Source: Capnocytophaga sputigena (GTDB taxonomy: Bacteria; Bacteroidota; Bacteroidia; Flavobacteriales; Flavobacteriaceae). Taken from it: 64,000 nt of DNA. Of the stretch, positions 54,695 to 63,052 are shown piece by piece (the first letter of the stretch is position 1; each line of letters begins with the position of its first letter). The DNA is taken from assembly GCF_900446695.1 (NCBI RefSeq), contig NZ_UAVP01000011.1, forward strand, positions 186,001-250,000. The letters are read 5' to 3'. The translations under genes were made by a program, and so were the position numbers. Below the pieces are notes generated by a model that saw only the letters and a program-made list of their open reading frames with translations, had not been told where the DNA came from and did no database searches.

Positions 54695-54740
54695 CTATAA
54701 TTGGTACAATTTTATTATATTAAAAGAAAAACTAATTTTT

Positions 54741-55355
54741 ATGGTGTACGGATATATTAGGGTCAGCACAGACCGACAAACAGTAGAAAACCAACGTTTT
54801 GAGATTAAAAACTTTTGTAAGAAAGAAGCTCTAAAAGTAGATACTTGGATAGAAGAAACTATTAGTGGCACTAAAGATGTAGATAAGCGAAAATTGGGGG
54901 ATTTACTTGCTAAAATGCAAAAAGGAGATATTCTTATTTGTTCAGAGCTCTCCCGTTTAGGGCGTAATTTACTTATGATAATGGCAATCCTAAATGAATG
55001 TATGAAAAACGACATTCAAGTATGGACAATCAAAGATAATTACCGTTTAGGTAGTGACATTAGTAGTAAAGTATTAGCCTTTGCTTTTGGTTTATCCGCA
55101 GAAATTGAGAGAAACCTTATCAGTCAGCGTACCAAAGAGGCGTTGGCTCGTAAAAAGGCAGAAGGGGTATTTATTGGTCGCCCCAAAGGAAGTCTTTCAA
55201 AAAAAGTTAAGCTAACGGGAAACGAGGATAAAATACGGAAGTATATAAAGCAAGGTATGTCTCAGCGTGAAATTAGCTTAAAACTAAAAGTTTCTAAGGG
55301 TACAGTAAATCGTTTTATCAAAAGGGAAAAACTACATATTTATAAGAAAAATTAG
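54741..55355 (+). CDS. Small serine recombinase (DNA invertase/resolvase)
   Basis: 204 residues of the Hin/Gin/resolvase type. The catalytic domain starts MVYGYIRVSTDRQTVENQRF, with nucleophile Ser 9 after Arg 7. The conserved SRLGRNLL (about 72-79) and the E-helix region LSAEIERNLISQRTKEALARKKAEG (about 115-139) are intact, followed by GRPKG and a C-terminal helix-turn-helix (MSQREISLKLKVSKGTVNRFI). It is complete and starts 46 bases beyond the silent cassette, so the cassette is its natural substrate. Transposon resolvase is the alternative, but no transposase is nearby. Confidence 0.9.
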   Translation: MVYGYIRVSTDRQTVENQRFEIKNFCKKEALKVDTWIEETISGTKDVDKRKLGDLLAKMQKGDILICSELSRLGRNLLMIMAILNECMKNDIQVWTIKDNYRLGSDISSKVLAFAFGLSAEIERNLISQRTKEALARKKAEGVFIGRPKGSLSKKVKLTGNEDKIRKYIKQGMSQREISLKLKVSKGTVNRFIKREKLHIYKKN

Positions 55356-55403
55356 CTTTGTCAAAAAGTATAGTACAGCAGAAGTACACCATCTTACAGT
55401 AAG

Positions 55404-55411
55404 TACTTTTG
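55404..55411 (+). promoter_or_regulatory. -7 element upstream of the truncated SGNH hydrolase
   Basis: TACTTTTG, 94 bases before the ATG, no TTG at the expected distance. Weak. Confidence 0.3.
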
Positions 55412-55505
55412 TAAAAGAACGGTTGTAGGTGTGGCGCCTGCTTTATTAGGATATTTAACTTTTTATAATACATCTGCAACTCTTATCTAAACTCTTTACA
55501 AAGAT

Positions 55506-55949
55506 ATGAAACACTTTTTAATCACTCTTTTAGCAATATTATTTGCTCAACTTAGCGAGGCTCAAACTCAAAAGTATTCGACTTTTTATGTACAGCGGGC
55601 TAACTTGTTTAGAGAGTTGGCTATCACTTTTAAGGACATTGTTTTCATCGGCAATAGTATTACCAATGGCGCTGAATGGAATGAACTTTTTCCACGAAAA
55701 CGAGTGAAAAACAGAGGTATTAGCGGTGATACTTCCGGAGGGGTGTATGACCGATTAGATGCTATCGTAAAAGGTAAGCCTGCTAAAATATTTATCCTCA
55801 TCGGGATTAATGATATTTCTCGTGGGATAGAGGTGGAAACTATTGTGCAGAATATGAAGCAAATTGTTGAGAAAATACAAAACGAATCTCCCAAAACGAA
55901 GATTTACAAAATAATTCACCGTCAGGTAAAAATTCGTGAGATAATGTAA
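55506..55949 (+). pseudogene. C-terminally truncated SGNH/GDSL hydrolase
   Basis: 147 residues with a signal peptide (MKHFLITLLAILFAQLSEAQ). Block I is FIGNSITNG (Ser nucleophile), block II NRGISGDTSGG, and block III IGINDIS. The sequence follows the family to ESPKTKIY and then turns into unrelated KIIHRQVKIREIM. Block V with the catalytic Asp-x-x-His is missing. Family members are usually about 210-230 residues, so this is a truncated remnant. It borders the right-hand repeat region of the island, suggesting loss by rearrangement there. Confidence 0.75.
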
Positions 55950-56406
55950 AGCAAAAAGTTTTTTGCAGTCCTTATTTCGTGCAAATTCGTGTTCACATAC
56001 CCAGCTGTGAGCCCTCGCTGGCTTTGTGGAAGATAAAAACTATACTTCTCCCACCGCTCCCACCTCTCCCATTATTCCCACACCTCCCATTAATCTCTTT
56101 TCCAGATTGTCCCCCCTTCGAGGGATCGGGGGCTATCCCATCACTCCCACACCTCCCATCATTCCCACACCCCCCATCATTCCCACACCCCCCATCATTC
56201 CCACACCCCCCATCACTCCCACACCTCCCATCACTCCCATCACTCCCATCACTCCCATCACTCCCATCTCTGCCCGTGCGGCTCGCACCTGCCTGTGCAA
56301 CTTGTATTAAATCACAAGTTATCTCCTTTACAGATTGTCTCCTTTCAATGAAATTGGCAGGCAACACTTTTTTTATTAAAATTTTTTGTGGTTTAGAAAA
56401 ATGTCG
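55950..56406. repeat. Right edge of the island: C-rich minisatellite and other repeats, no gene
   Basis: First comes repeated TTCGTG words (55930-56000). From 56046 to 56270 there are CCCATCACTCCCACACC-type units (17-18 bp, several near-identical) interrupted at 56105-56134 by GATTGTCCCCCC...CGGGGGCT, which recurs at 24402. The array closes with CTGCCCGTGCGGCTCGCAC (56270-56288), as the left-edge array closes with a slightly altered form. Proline-rich frames here are artefacts. Confidence 0.85.
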
Positions 56407-56414
56407 TATATTTG
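56386..56414 (+). promoter_or_regulatory. Promoter of recQ
   Basis: TTG (56386-56388), 18 bases, TATATTTG (56407-56414), 55 bases before the ATG. Confidence 0.7.
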
Positions 56415-56469
56415 TAAAATATATTCTGATAACAGAAAAACTCAACACTAAAACAGGAGAATATTTAAT

Positions 56470-58659
56470 ATGAAAATGACAAAAAATGATTTACACAATG
56501 CCCTGAAACACTACTTTGGGTTTGAAGCGTTCAAAGGGCATCAAGAAGAAATTATTACCAGCGTGATCAACAAAGAAAATACCTTTGTAATTATGCCCAC
56601 AGGTGGTGGTAAATCATTGTGCTACCAATTGCCTGCCTTAGTTCTGGAGGGAACTGCTATTGTGATTTCCCCCCTTATCGCCTTGATGAAAAACCAAGTA
56701 GACGCGATGCGTGGTATTTCATCTACCGATAGTATTGCCCACGTACTCAACTCTTCTCTTACCAAAAACGAAATCCGCGAGGTAATGGAGGATATCAGCG
56801 CTGGCAAAACCAAATTGCTATATGTCGCCCCTGAGTCCCTCATCAAAGAGGAATATGCTAACTTTCTCAAAACCGTTCCTATCTCCTTTGTCGCTGTAGA
56901 CGAGGCGCATTGCATCTCTGAATGGGGACACGATTTCCGCCCTGAGTACCGCAATATCAAAACCATTATTGAGCGTCTGGGCAGCAATATCCCTATCGTC
57001 GCGCTTACAGCTACAGCTACCCCAAAAGTGCAAGAGGATATCCTCAAAAACTTGGGAATGCTCGAAGCCAATGTATTTAAATCATCATTCAACCGCCCTA
57101 ATCTCTATTATGAAGTACGCCCTAAAACCAAAAATGTAGATGCCGATATAATCCGTTTTGTAAAACAGAACAGCAAAAAATCAGGAATTATATACTGTCT
57201 CAGCCGTAAAAAGGTAGAAGACCTTGCACAAACCTTACAAGTAAATGGTATTTCGGCGGTACCTTACCACGCGGGATTAGATGCCAAAACACGCGCCAAA
57301 CACCAAGATATGTTCTTGATGGAAGAGGTAGATGTGGTGGTAGCAACCATCGCCTTTGGTATGGGTATCGATAAACCCGATGTACGCTTTGTAATCCACC
57401 ATGATATCCCAAAAAGTATTGAAAGTTACTATCAAGAAACAGGACGTGCTGGTCGTGATGGTGGTGAAGGGCATTGCTTGGCTTTCTACTCTTATAAAGA
57501 TGTAGAGAAACTGGAAAAGTTTATGATAGGCAAACCTATAGCCGAGCAGGAAATAGGACAAGCACTCTTGCAGGATATTGTAGCTTACGCCGAAACCTCT
57601 AGTTCTCGCCGTAAATTTATCTTGCATTACTTTGGCGAAGAGTTTGACGAGGTAAATGGCGAAGGTGCTAATATGGACGACAATGTGCGTTTTCCTAAAG
57701 AGAAGAAGGAAGCCAAAGATGATGTAGTAAAATTGCTCAACGTGATTATTGCTACCAAACAAAAGTTCAAAGCTAAAGAAATTGTAAATACACTTATCGG
57801 TAAAGTGAGTGCCCTTATCAAAGCACATCGTATTGATGAACAAGACTTCTTTGGTATTGGTAAAGATAAAGATGATGCTTATTGGATGGCTCTCCTTCGT
57901 CAGGTAATGGTAAACGGACTCATACGCAAGGATATAGAAACTTACGGAGTAATGTTTATCACCGATAAAGGAAAGGAATTCTTAAAAGAAGTGCCTTCAT
58001 TTATGATGACTGAAGACCATAGTTATGAAGAAGAACCTGAAGATATCAATAGTGCTAATGCAGTAGCCGCCGACCCTGTATTGTTGGATATGCTAAAAGA
58101 TTTGCGCAAAAAGGTAGCCAAACAGAAAGGGGTGCCTCCATTTGTGGTATTCCAAGACCCTTCACTCGAAGATATGGCACTCAAATATCCTATTACCATT
58201 CAGGAACTTACCAATGTACACGGAATAGGAGAAGGCAAAGCTAAGAAATACGGTAGTGAGTTTGTAAAACTCATTGAGCGTTATGTAGAGGAAAATGATA
58301 TTGTACGCGCTGAGGATTTAATAGTAAAAACTACAGGATCTAACTCAGCTTTAAAATTATTTATCATTCAGAATATAGACCGCAAATTGCCATTGCCTGA
58401 TATTGCTCAAGCAAAAGGGTTGGAAATGGACGAGTTTCTCAAAGAAATGGAACAAATCGTATACAGCGGTACCAAGCTAAATATTGATTATTGGGTAAAC
58501 GAAATCTTTGATGAAGAACAACAAGAAGAGCTTCACGAATACTTTATGGAAGCTGAAAGTGACAAAATATCTTTAGCTTCTAAAGAATTTGCTGGTGAAT
58601 ACGAAGATGATGAACTAAGAATCTACCGATTGAAGTTTATCAGTGAAGTAGCAAATTAA
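56470..58659 (+). CDS. recQ: ATP-dependent DNA helicase RecQ
   Basis: 3'-5' helicase for recombination and fork repair. 729 residues: helicase core with PTGGGKSLCYQLPA (about 39-52), DEAHCISEWGHDFRPEY, TATATPKVQEDI and QETGRAGRDGG; the RecQ-C-terminal region from about 365; an HRDC domain (about 540-620, GVPPFVVFQDPSLEDMA) and a further C-terminal segment. The zinc-binding part normally has four cysteines, but here it reads ETSSSRRKFILHYFGEEFDEV and GEGANMDDN, with no cysteines, so the zinc site is lost. Such forms may be usual in this phylum. Confidence 0.94.
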   Translation: MKMTKNDLHNALKHYFGFEAFKGHQEEIITSVINKENTFVIMPTGGGKSLCYQLPALVLEGTAIVISPLIALMKNQVDAMRGISSTDSIAHVLNSSLTKNEIREVMEDISAGKTKLLYVAPESLIKEEYANFLKTVPISFVAVDEAHCISEWGHDFRPEYRNIKTIIERLGSNIPIVALTATATPKVQEDILKNLGMLEANVFKSSFNRPNLYYEVRPKTKNVDADIIRFVKQNSKKSGIIYCLSRKKVEDLAQTLQVNGISAVPYHAGLDAKTRAKHQDMFLMEEVDVVVATIAFGMGIDKPDVRFVIHHDIPKSIESYYQETGRAGRDGGEGHCLAFYSYKDVEKLEKFMIGKPIAEQEIGQALLQDIVAYAETSSSRRKFILHYFGEEFDEVNGEGANMDDNVRFPKEKKEAKDDVVKLLNVIIATKQKFKAKEIVNTLIGKVSALIKAHRIDEQDFFGIGKDKDDAYWMALLRQVMVNGLIRKDIETYGVMFITDKGKEFLKEVPSFMMTEDHSYEEEPEDINSANAVAADPVLLDMLKDLRKKVAKQKGVPPFVVFQDPSLEDMALKYPITIQELTNVHGIGEGKAKKYGSEFVKLIERYVEENDIVRAEDLIVKTTGSNSALKLFIIQNIDRKLPLPDIAQAKGLEMDEFLKEMEQIVYSGTKLNIDYWVNEIFDEEQQEELHEYFMEAESDKISLASKEFAGEYEDDELRIYRLKFISEVAN

Positions 58660-58680
58660 CTGAAGTACACATAAAATAAA

Positions 58681-58717
58681 AAAAGAGAATTAGGCAAAAT
58701 GCTTAATTCTCTTTTTT
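58681..58717 (+). terminator. Intrinsic terminator of recQ
   Basis: AAAAGAGAATTA (58681-58692) with TAATTCTCTTTT (58704-58715), inner GC/GC around AAAAT, then T to 58717. Confidence 0.88.
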
Positions 58718-58720
58718 ATC

Positions 58721-58861
58721 GTTACACTTTGCCAAAGTTTAAAATTCCCTGTGCGAATCACACCTTTGGCAAAACCCATTAATTTGATTATCAATAATTT
58801 TTGTAGTATGTTATGGGCGTTTTGCAAACGCCCACATAAATAGAACTTTTTGGACAACCTC
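58721..58861. repeat. Composite two-hairpin intergenic element, copy B
   Basis: TTTGCCAAAG (58728-58737) pairs with CTTTGGCAAA (58764-58773), with GTGCGAATCACAC (58751-58763) in the loop; then a TGATTATCAAT spacer, the identical hairpin GGGCGTTTTGCAAACGCCC (58815-58833), and TAGAACTTTTTGGACA (from 58841) followed by ACCTC. Same order as copy A at 34.9 kb. Confidence 0.8.
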
Positions 58862-58872
58862 TTTTTTATATC

Positions 58873-60045
58873 TTATAAAAACAATAAATGTAGTGGTTTA
58901 CAAGGTAATCCAAACCATTCTGAAACAGTACTATGGGTAAGGATTCCGTGGTAAGAATAAAGTCCGTTTCTAAAGCCTTTATCTATTTGTAAGAAGTTTT
59001 CTACTCCTCCCTCCTCCCCTATTTTCAGCAGATAGGGCAATAAAATATTACTCAACGACGTTGAAGCTGTACGGGCATAACGTGAAGAAAGGTTAGGCAC
59101 CCCACAATGTACAACTTCGTATTTAGTAAAGGTGAGTTGTTCTAAAGTCGTAAGTCCGCTTGTTTCCACACAACCTCCATTGCCTATACTTGTATCTACA
59201 ATCACAGCACCTCGTGGCATCTGTTGTACCATATCTTCTGCAACAATTATAGGTGAGCGATGAGTTCCTGTCATAGCACCTATAAGCACATTACAACACT
59301 TCAAAGATTCACGAAGTAATTGAGGTTGTAAGGTTGCAGTATATACTGAGGAAGGTAAATGTGTGCGTAGTTCCCTTAAATCGGTAAGGGAGGAAGCAAA
59401 TATCTTTACATTAGCACCTAATCCTAAGGCAGCTTTAGCAGCGGCTTCTGTGATATTATTAGCTCCCAAAAGTACCACCTCTATAGGAGGTACTCCTGTA
59501 ATATTCCCAAATAAAAGTCGATTTTCTTCTGTGATGAGTTCTGAAGCGGTAAGCACAGCAGCTATCCCCGTGAGCTCATCTACCGATTGTTGTATAGGAT
59601 AATTTTCAGCCTCATCTTTGATATATTCAAAAGCTAAAGCAGTAATTTGCTTTTGTGTAAGCATCTCAAAGTAGGCTATATCTTGTGTATTGAGTTGTAA
59701 AGCTGAAAGCAATACAGTTTGAGGGTTGAAGTAAGCAAGTTCTTCAGTAGTAGGAGGCTCAACTTTCAGTACCATTGGACAAGCAAAAACTGCTTCGGTA
59801 TCATACACAATTTCAGCACCTGCCTCGCTGTAATCAGCATCAGGAAAGTGAGCTTCTTCACCTGCCCCAGCCTCTACGAGAATTTGGTGACCATTAGTTA
59901 CTAATACCGCTACTTCATCTGGTGTTAAGCAAATTCGTTTCTCTTGAAAAGTGCGTTCTTTAGGAAGTCCTATTTTCAAAGATTGTTGCTCATTGCTCAC
60001 CGCTAAGCGTTCTTCTTGTGGTAATAGTTGAGATATGGTTTGCAT
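58873..60045 (-). CDS. ald: Alanine dehydrogenase (AlaDH/PNT family)
   Basis: Predicted NAD-dependent oxidative deamination of alanine to pyruvate. The 390 residues start with a 25-residue extension, then KIGLPKERTFQEKRICLTPDEV (N-domain), MVLKVEPPTTEE with the active-site Lys, a dinucleotide-binding region (EVVLLGANNITEAAAKAALGLGANVKIF, Rossmann), and VIVDTSIGNGGCVETS near the C-terminus. The ordinary Gly-rich motif is somewhat altered (LGANNITEAA), so coenzyme use could differ. The ATG shares one base with the dnaA stop (TGATG), so it is translationally coupled to dnaA. Confidence 0.82.
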   Translation of the reverse strand: MQTISQLLPQEERLAVSNEQQSLKIGLPKERTFQEKRICLTPDEVAVLVTNGHQILVEAGAGEEAHFPDADYSEAGAEIVYDTEAVFACPMVLKVEPPTTEELAYFNPQTVLLSALQLNTQDIAYFEMLTQKQITALAFEYIKDEAENYPIQQSVDELTGIAAVLTASELITEENRLLFGNITGVPPIEVVLLGANNITEAAAKAALGLGANVKIFASSLTDLRELRTHLPSSVYTATLQPQLLRESLKCCNVLIGAMTGTHRSPIIVAEDMVQQMPRGAVIVDTSIGNGGCVETSGLTTLEQLTFTKYEVVHCGVPNLSSRYARTASTSLSNILLPYLLKIGEEGGVENFLQIDKGFRNGLYSYHGILTHSTVSEWFGLPCKPLHLLFL

Positions 60046-61466
60046 CAGTCTGAGAATTTAGTTTCTAAATCACTCACATATTTCTTGAAAGCGCGATCGG
60101 TTTCTATTAAGTTTTCCACTGTTTTGCAAGCGTGTAGCACCGTGGCGTGATCACGTTGCCCTATCTGGCTTCCAATGGTAGAAAGTGAGTTTTTAGTGTA
60201 TTTCTTCGAGAAAAACATCGCCAATTGTCGGGCTTGTACTACATTGCGTTTACGGGTCTTGGAATGTAGTGATTCGATATCTAAATTGAAGTAATCGGCT
60301 ATAATTTGCTGAATGTGGTCAATAGTTAAATCGTTTTTATTATTTTTCACCGATTTATCAATAATGCTTTGTGCGAGTTCTATAGAATATTCTTTGCGAT
60401 TAAACGCTGCTTGTGCAATCAATGAGTTGCTCACCCCTTCTAATTCACGTACATTCGTACGTATATTTTCAGCCAAATAAGCAATTATATCTTCTCCTAT
60501 TTCGGCTCCATCATTATAGAATTTATTTTCTAAAATCTTGTAACGTGTTTCGTAGTCAGGAGTTTGTAATTCAGCCGAAAGCCCCCATTTAAAACGAGAA
60601 AGGAGACGTTGTTCTATATCAAATAAATCTACAGGAGCTTTATCCGAAGTGAGGATTACCTGCTTGCCGTTTTGGTGTAGGTGATTGAAGATATGAAAGA
60701 AAGCATCTTGAGTTTTTACCTTCCCCGAAAGGAATTGAATATCATCTACGATAAGTACATCGATGAGCTGATAGAAGTGAATAAAGTCGTTAAGAGTATT
60801 TTTATCCTTGTCTTTAGCTGTAGAAGCACTGATAAACTGTTGAGTAAACTTTTCAGCAGAAACATAAAGCACTTTTTTCTTGGGGTATTTTTCTTTAATA
60901 TCCACCCCTATAGCGTGAGCTAAGTGAGTTTTTCCTAAGCCTACCCCTCCAAAAATAAATAGTGGATTAAAAGCCGTTCCACCAGGTTTATTGGCTACTG
61001 CCATACCTGCAGAACGTGCCAAACGATTAGAAGCACCTTCTACAAAATTATCAAAGTTTTGATGTAAATTGAGTTGAGGATCAACAGTTATCTCACGAAT
61101 TCCAGGTATTACAAAAGGATTTTTAAGTCCAGGGTCTTTGGTCTCAGTAGCTAAAGTCAAAGTCTGTTTTGCTAATTCTGGACGATTCGTACTTGGAAGT
61201 TGTTCTTTAGTAAGTGGATTATCAACAATATACACAAGGCGGGAGTTTACTCCCAAAGTAAATGTCATTGCTGATTTGAGAAGAGAAATAAAATTTTCTT
61301 CTAACCATTCATAAAAGAATCTACTTGGAACTTTGATTTTCAAAGCATTCCCCTCTAATTCAACAGGGACAATAGGAACAAACCAAGTATTAAATTGTTG
61401 CTCAGTGATGTTGTCTTTTATAAATTCAAGACACTTACTCCAAACTTTTTCAGCTGCTTCTTTCAT
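60045..61466 (-). CDS. dnaA: Chromosomal replication initiator DnaA
   Basis: Binds DnaA boxes and opens oriC. The 473 residues include domain I (VWSKCLEFIKDNITEQQFNTWF), a linker (about 95-130), the AAA+ domain with FGGVGLGKTHLAHAIG (about 166-181), LIVDDIQFLSGK and LLSRFKWGLSAELQ (sensor/arginine finger region), and the domain IV DNA-binding signature QIGQRDHATVLHACKTVE. The rest of the usual oriC set (dnaN, recF, gyrB) is not adjacent. One near-DnaA-box (TGTGAATAA, 61563-61571) lies upstream. Confidence 0.97.
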   Translation of the reverse strand: MKEAAEKVWSKCLEFIKDNITEQQFNTWFVPIVPVELEGNALKIKVPSRFFYEWLEENFISLLKSAMTFTLGVNSRLVYIVDNPLTKEQLPSTNRPELAKQTLTLATETKDPGLKNPFVIPGIREITVDPQLNLHQNFDNFVEGASNRLARSAGMAVANKPGGTAFNPLFIFGGVGLGKTHLAHAIGVDIKEKYPKKKVLYVSAEKFTQQFISASTAKDKDKNTLNDFIHFYQLIDVLIVDDIQFLSGKVKTQDAFFHIFNHLHQNGKQVILTSDKAPVDLFDIEQRLLSRFKWGLSAELQTPDYETRYKILENKFYNDGAEIGEDIIAYLAENIRTNVRELEGVSNSLIAQAAFNRKEYSIELAQSIIDKSVKNNKNDLTIDHIQQIIADYFNLDIESLHSKTRKRNVVQARQLAMFFSKKYTKNSLSTIGSQIGQRDHATVLHACKTVENLIETDRAFKKYVSDLETKFSD

Positions 61467-61496
61467 TTTTTAGGGTGCTACTTTTTAGCTAAAAAT

Positions 61497-61525
61497 TTGA
61501 TTATTAGATTTTTTTACTAATTTTG
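61497..61525 (+). promoter_or_regulatory. Promoter candidate reading toward the thioesterase gene
   Basis: TTG (61497-61499), 18 bases, TAATTTTG (61518-61525). This would give a leader of about 135 bases before the ATG at 61668. No matching element for dnaA was seen on the minus strand. Confidence 0.5.
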
Positions 61526-61667
61526 CCGGTGATAATACTGTTCTTTTTTCAGTCAGCAAAATTGTGAATAATTTTTGAATAAAAAAAATATTTAACATTT
61601 GTTTTTCTGAATTTATTTTATAAGGGAACGATGTTAATCTTTTGTTAATGTTTATATCTATCTAATT

Positions 61668-62084
61668 ATGAAAGAATTATATTTTGATTATGTACTACGT
61701 ACTCGCTATGCAGAAACCGACCAAATGGGGGTGGTGTACTATGGTAATTATCCTCAATACCTCGAATTGGGAAGAGTAGAGTGGTTGCGCTCTATTGGTT
61801 TTACCTATAAAGCAATAGAAGGAGAAGGTGTTATGATGCCTGTAGTTTCTTTGCAAATTCAATATAAAAAACCAGCCCTATATGATGAGTTGATTACAAT
61901 TCGCACCAAACTAAAAGAATTACCCTCTACAAAAATTGAGTTTGATTATGAGATTTTTAATGAAAGAGGAGAGTTACTTTCCACAGCTAACACCATATTA
62001 GTATTTGTAGATGCAAAAACTTTTAGACCAGTGCGCTGTCCTGAAAAGGTATTAAAACTGATTGAAGAGAAGATGAGTAATTAG
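61668..62084 (+). CDS. Acyl-CoA thioesterase, YbgC/4HBT family
   Basis: 138-residue hot-dog-fold enzyme. The family motif YAETDQMGVVYYGNYPQYLELGR lies at 14-36, with the catalytic Asp in ETDQMGVVYYGNY. The rest (KKPALYDELITIRTKL, STANTILVFVDAKTFRPVRCP) is typical. Substrate unknown; likely short or medium acyl-CoA. It is divergent from dnaA. Confidence 0.92.
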   Translation: MKELYFDYVLRTRYAETDQMGVVYYGNYPQYLELGRVEWLRSIGFTYKAIEGEGVMMPVVSLQIQYKKPALYDELITIRTKLKELPSTKIEFDYEIFNERGELLSTANTILVFVDAKTFRPVRCPEKVLKLIEEKMSN

Positions 62085-62098
62085 TCACTAATAATGAA

Positions 62099-62136
62099 TC
62101 GTTAGTCGTTAGTATCTCATTACTAACGACTAACGA
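62099..62136. repeat. Perfect inverted repeat between thioesterase and PNP genes
   Basis: CGTTAGTCGTTAGTA (62100-62114), loop TCTCAT, TACTAACGACTAACG (62121-62135); one more pair outside. The arms are themselves tandem GTTAGTC words. No proper T-run, so terminator function for the two convergent genes is possible but uncertain. Confidence 0.7.
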
Positions 62137-62151
62137 CTAAAAAGCTAAAGA

Positions 62152-62979
62152 CTATCTGTAGTTTTTAATGAGATTTTTCACTAAAAGAATTACATTAGGC
62201 ATTGCTATATTAGCTGCATTGAGTACTTCTTCGTGTGATACATCTGGTGAAATTTCTGGACCTCCTAAATCAGTGATGACTGAAAGGGCACACACCTCCA
62301 TATTTTGATGACGTGCTACAATCACTTCAGGTACAGTACTCATCCCTACTGCATCACCTCCTAAAATACGCACCATACCATATTCGGCTGGCGTTTCAAA
62401 CGAAGGTCCTTGCAACCCTACATACACACCTTTTTGAAGTTTGATATTGTGCTCTTTAGCTATTTTTTCTAATTCAGCTATCATAGCGTGATTATAAGGT
62501 TTGCTCATATCGGGAAAACGCACCCCAAACTGGTCTAAGTTCTTACCTCGCAAAGGGTGTTCTGGAAACATATTGATATGATCGCGAATCACCATTACAT
62601 CTCCTATAGAAAAATTAGGATTCACTCCTCCCGAAGCATTAGAAACGATGAGACGTTTAATTCCTAATTGTGCAAACACACGTATCGGAAAAGTTACCTC
62701 TTGCATTGTATAACCTTCATAGTAGTGCACACGCCCTGCCATCATCAGTACATAACGGTTTTCTATTTTACCATAGATAAGTTTGCCTTTGTGTCCAGCT
62801 ACAGTCGATTTAGGAAAGTTGGGAATATTGTTGTATTTAATTTCCGAAATAACTTCCACTTCATCTTCTAATTTGTGAAGTCCAGACCCTAAAATAATAG
62901 CAAACTCTGGAGTGTGTTCTGTAATGTACGACTGTATGATGCGAGCCGTCTCGTTAATTTTGTCGTAAATTTGTTGCAT
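62152..62979 (-). CDS. Purine-nucleoside phosphorylase
   Basis: Phosphorolysis of purine nucleosides to base and ribose 1-phosphate. The 275 residues are of the trimeric (PNP-I) type: phosphate-binding IILGSGLHKLEDEV (27-40), HKGKLIYGKI, the VSNASGGVNPNFSIGDVMVI loop, YVGLQGPSFETPAEYG, and the base-binding DAVGMSTVPEVIVARH. The gene symbol could be punA or deoD-like; none is assigned. Confidence 0.95.
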   Translation of the reverse strand: MQQIYDKINETARIIQSYITEHTPEFAIILGSGLHKLEDEVEVISEIKYNNIPNFPKSTVAGHKGKLIYGKIENRYVLMMAGRVHYYEGYTMQEVTFPIRVFAQLGIKRLIVSNASGGVNPNFSIGDVMVIRDHINMFPEHPLRGKNLDQFGVRFPDMSKPYNHAMIAELEKIAKEHNIKLQKGVYVGLQGPSFETPAEYGMVRILGGDAVGMSTVPEVIVARHQNMEVCALSVITDLGGPEISPDVSHEEVLNAANIAMPNVILLVKNLIKNYR

Positions 62980-63052
62980 ATTTTTTATTTATTTGTCAAC
63001 TTTGTAAATTGCCCACCTTTGGAAAAATGGAAATAATTAATAAATTTACTAA

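Noticed and set aside
54741-55355. Recombinase as part of a transposon or prophage
   Set aside because: No transposase, integrase partner, phage structural genes or terminal inverted repeats were seen; the adjacent inverted cassette explains it better.
55979-56473. Pro-rich 164-residue frame and opposite Gly/Asp-rich frame over the right minisatellite
   Set aside because: Same repeat artefact; overlaps the recQ promoter.
61467-61667. Replication origin next to dnaA
   Set aside because: AT-rich, but only one imperfect DnaA box (TGTGAATAA) and no dnaN/recF context; too weak to call.
63001-63052. Another copy of the composite repeat before the PNP gene
   Set aside because: Only a short GCCCACCTTTGG word is shared; no hairpins.
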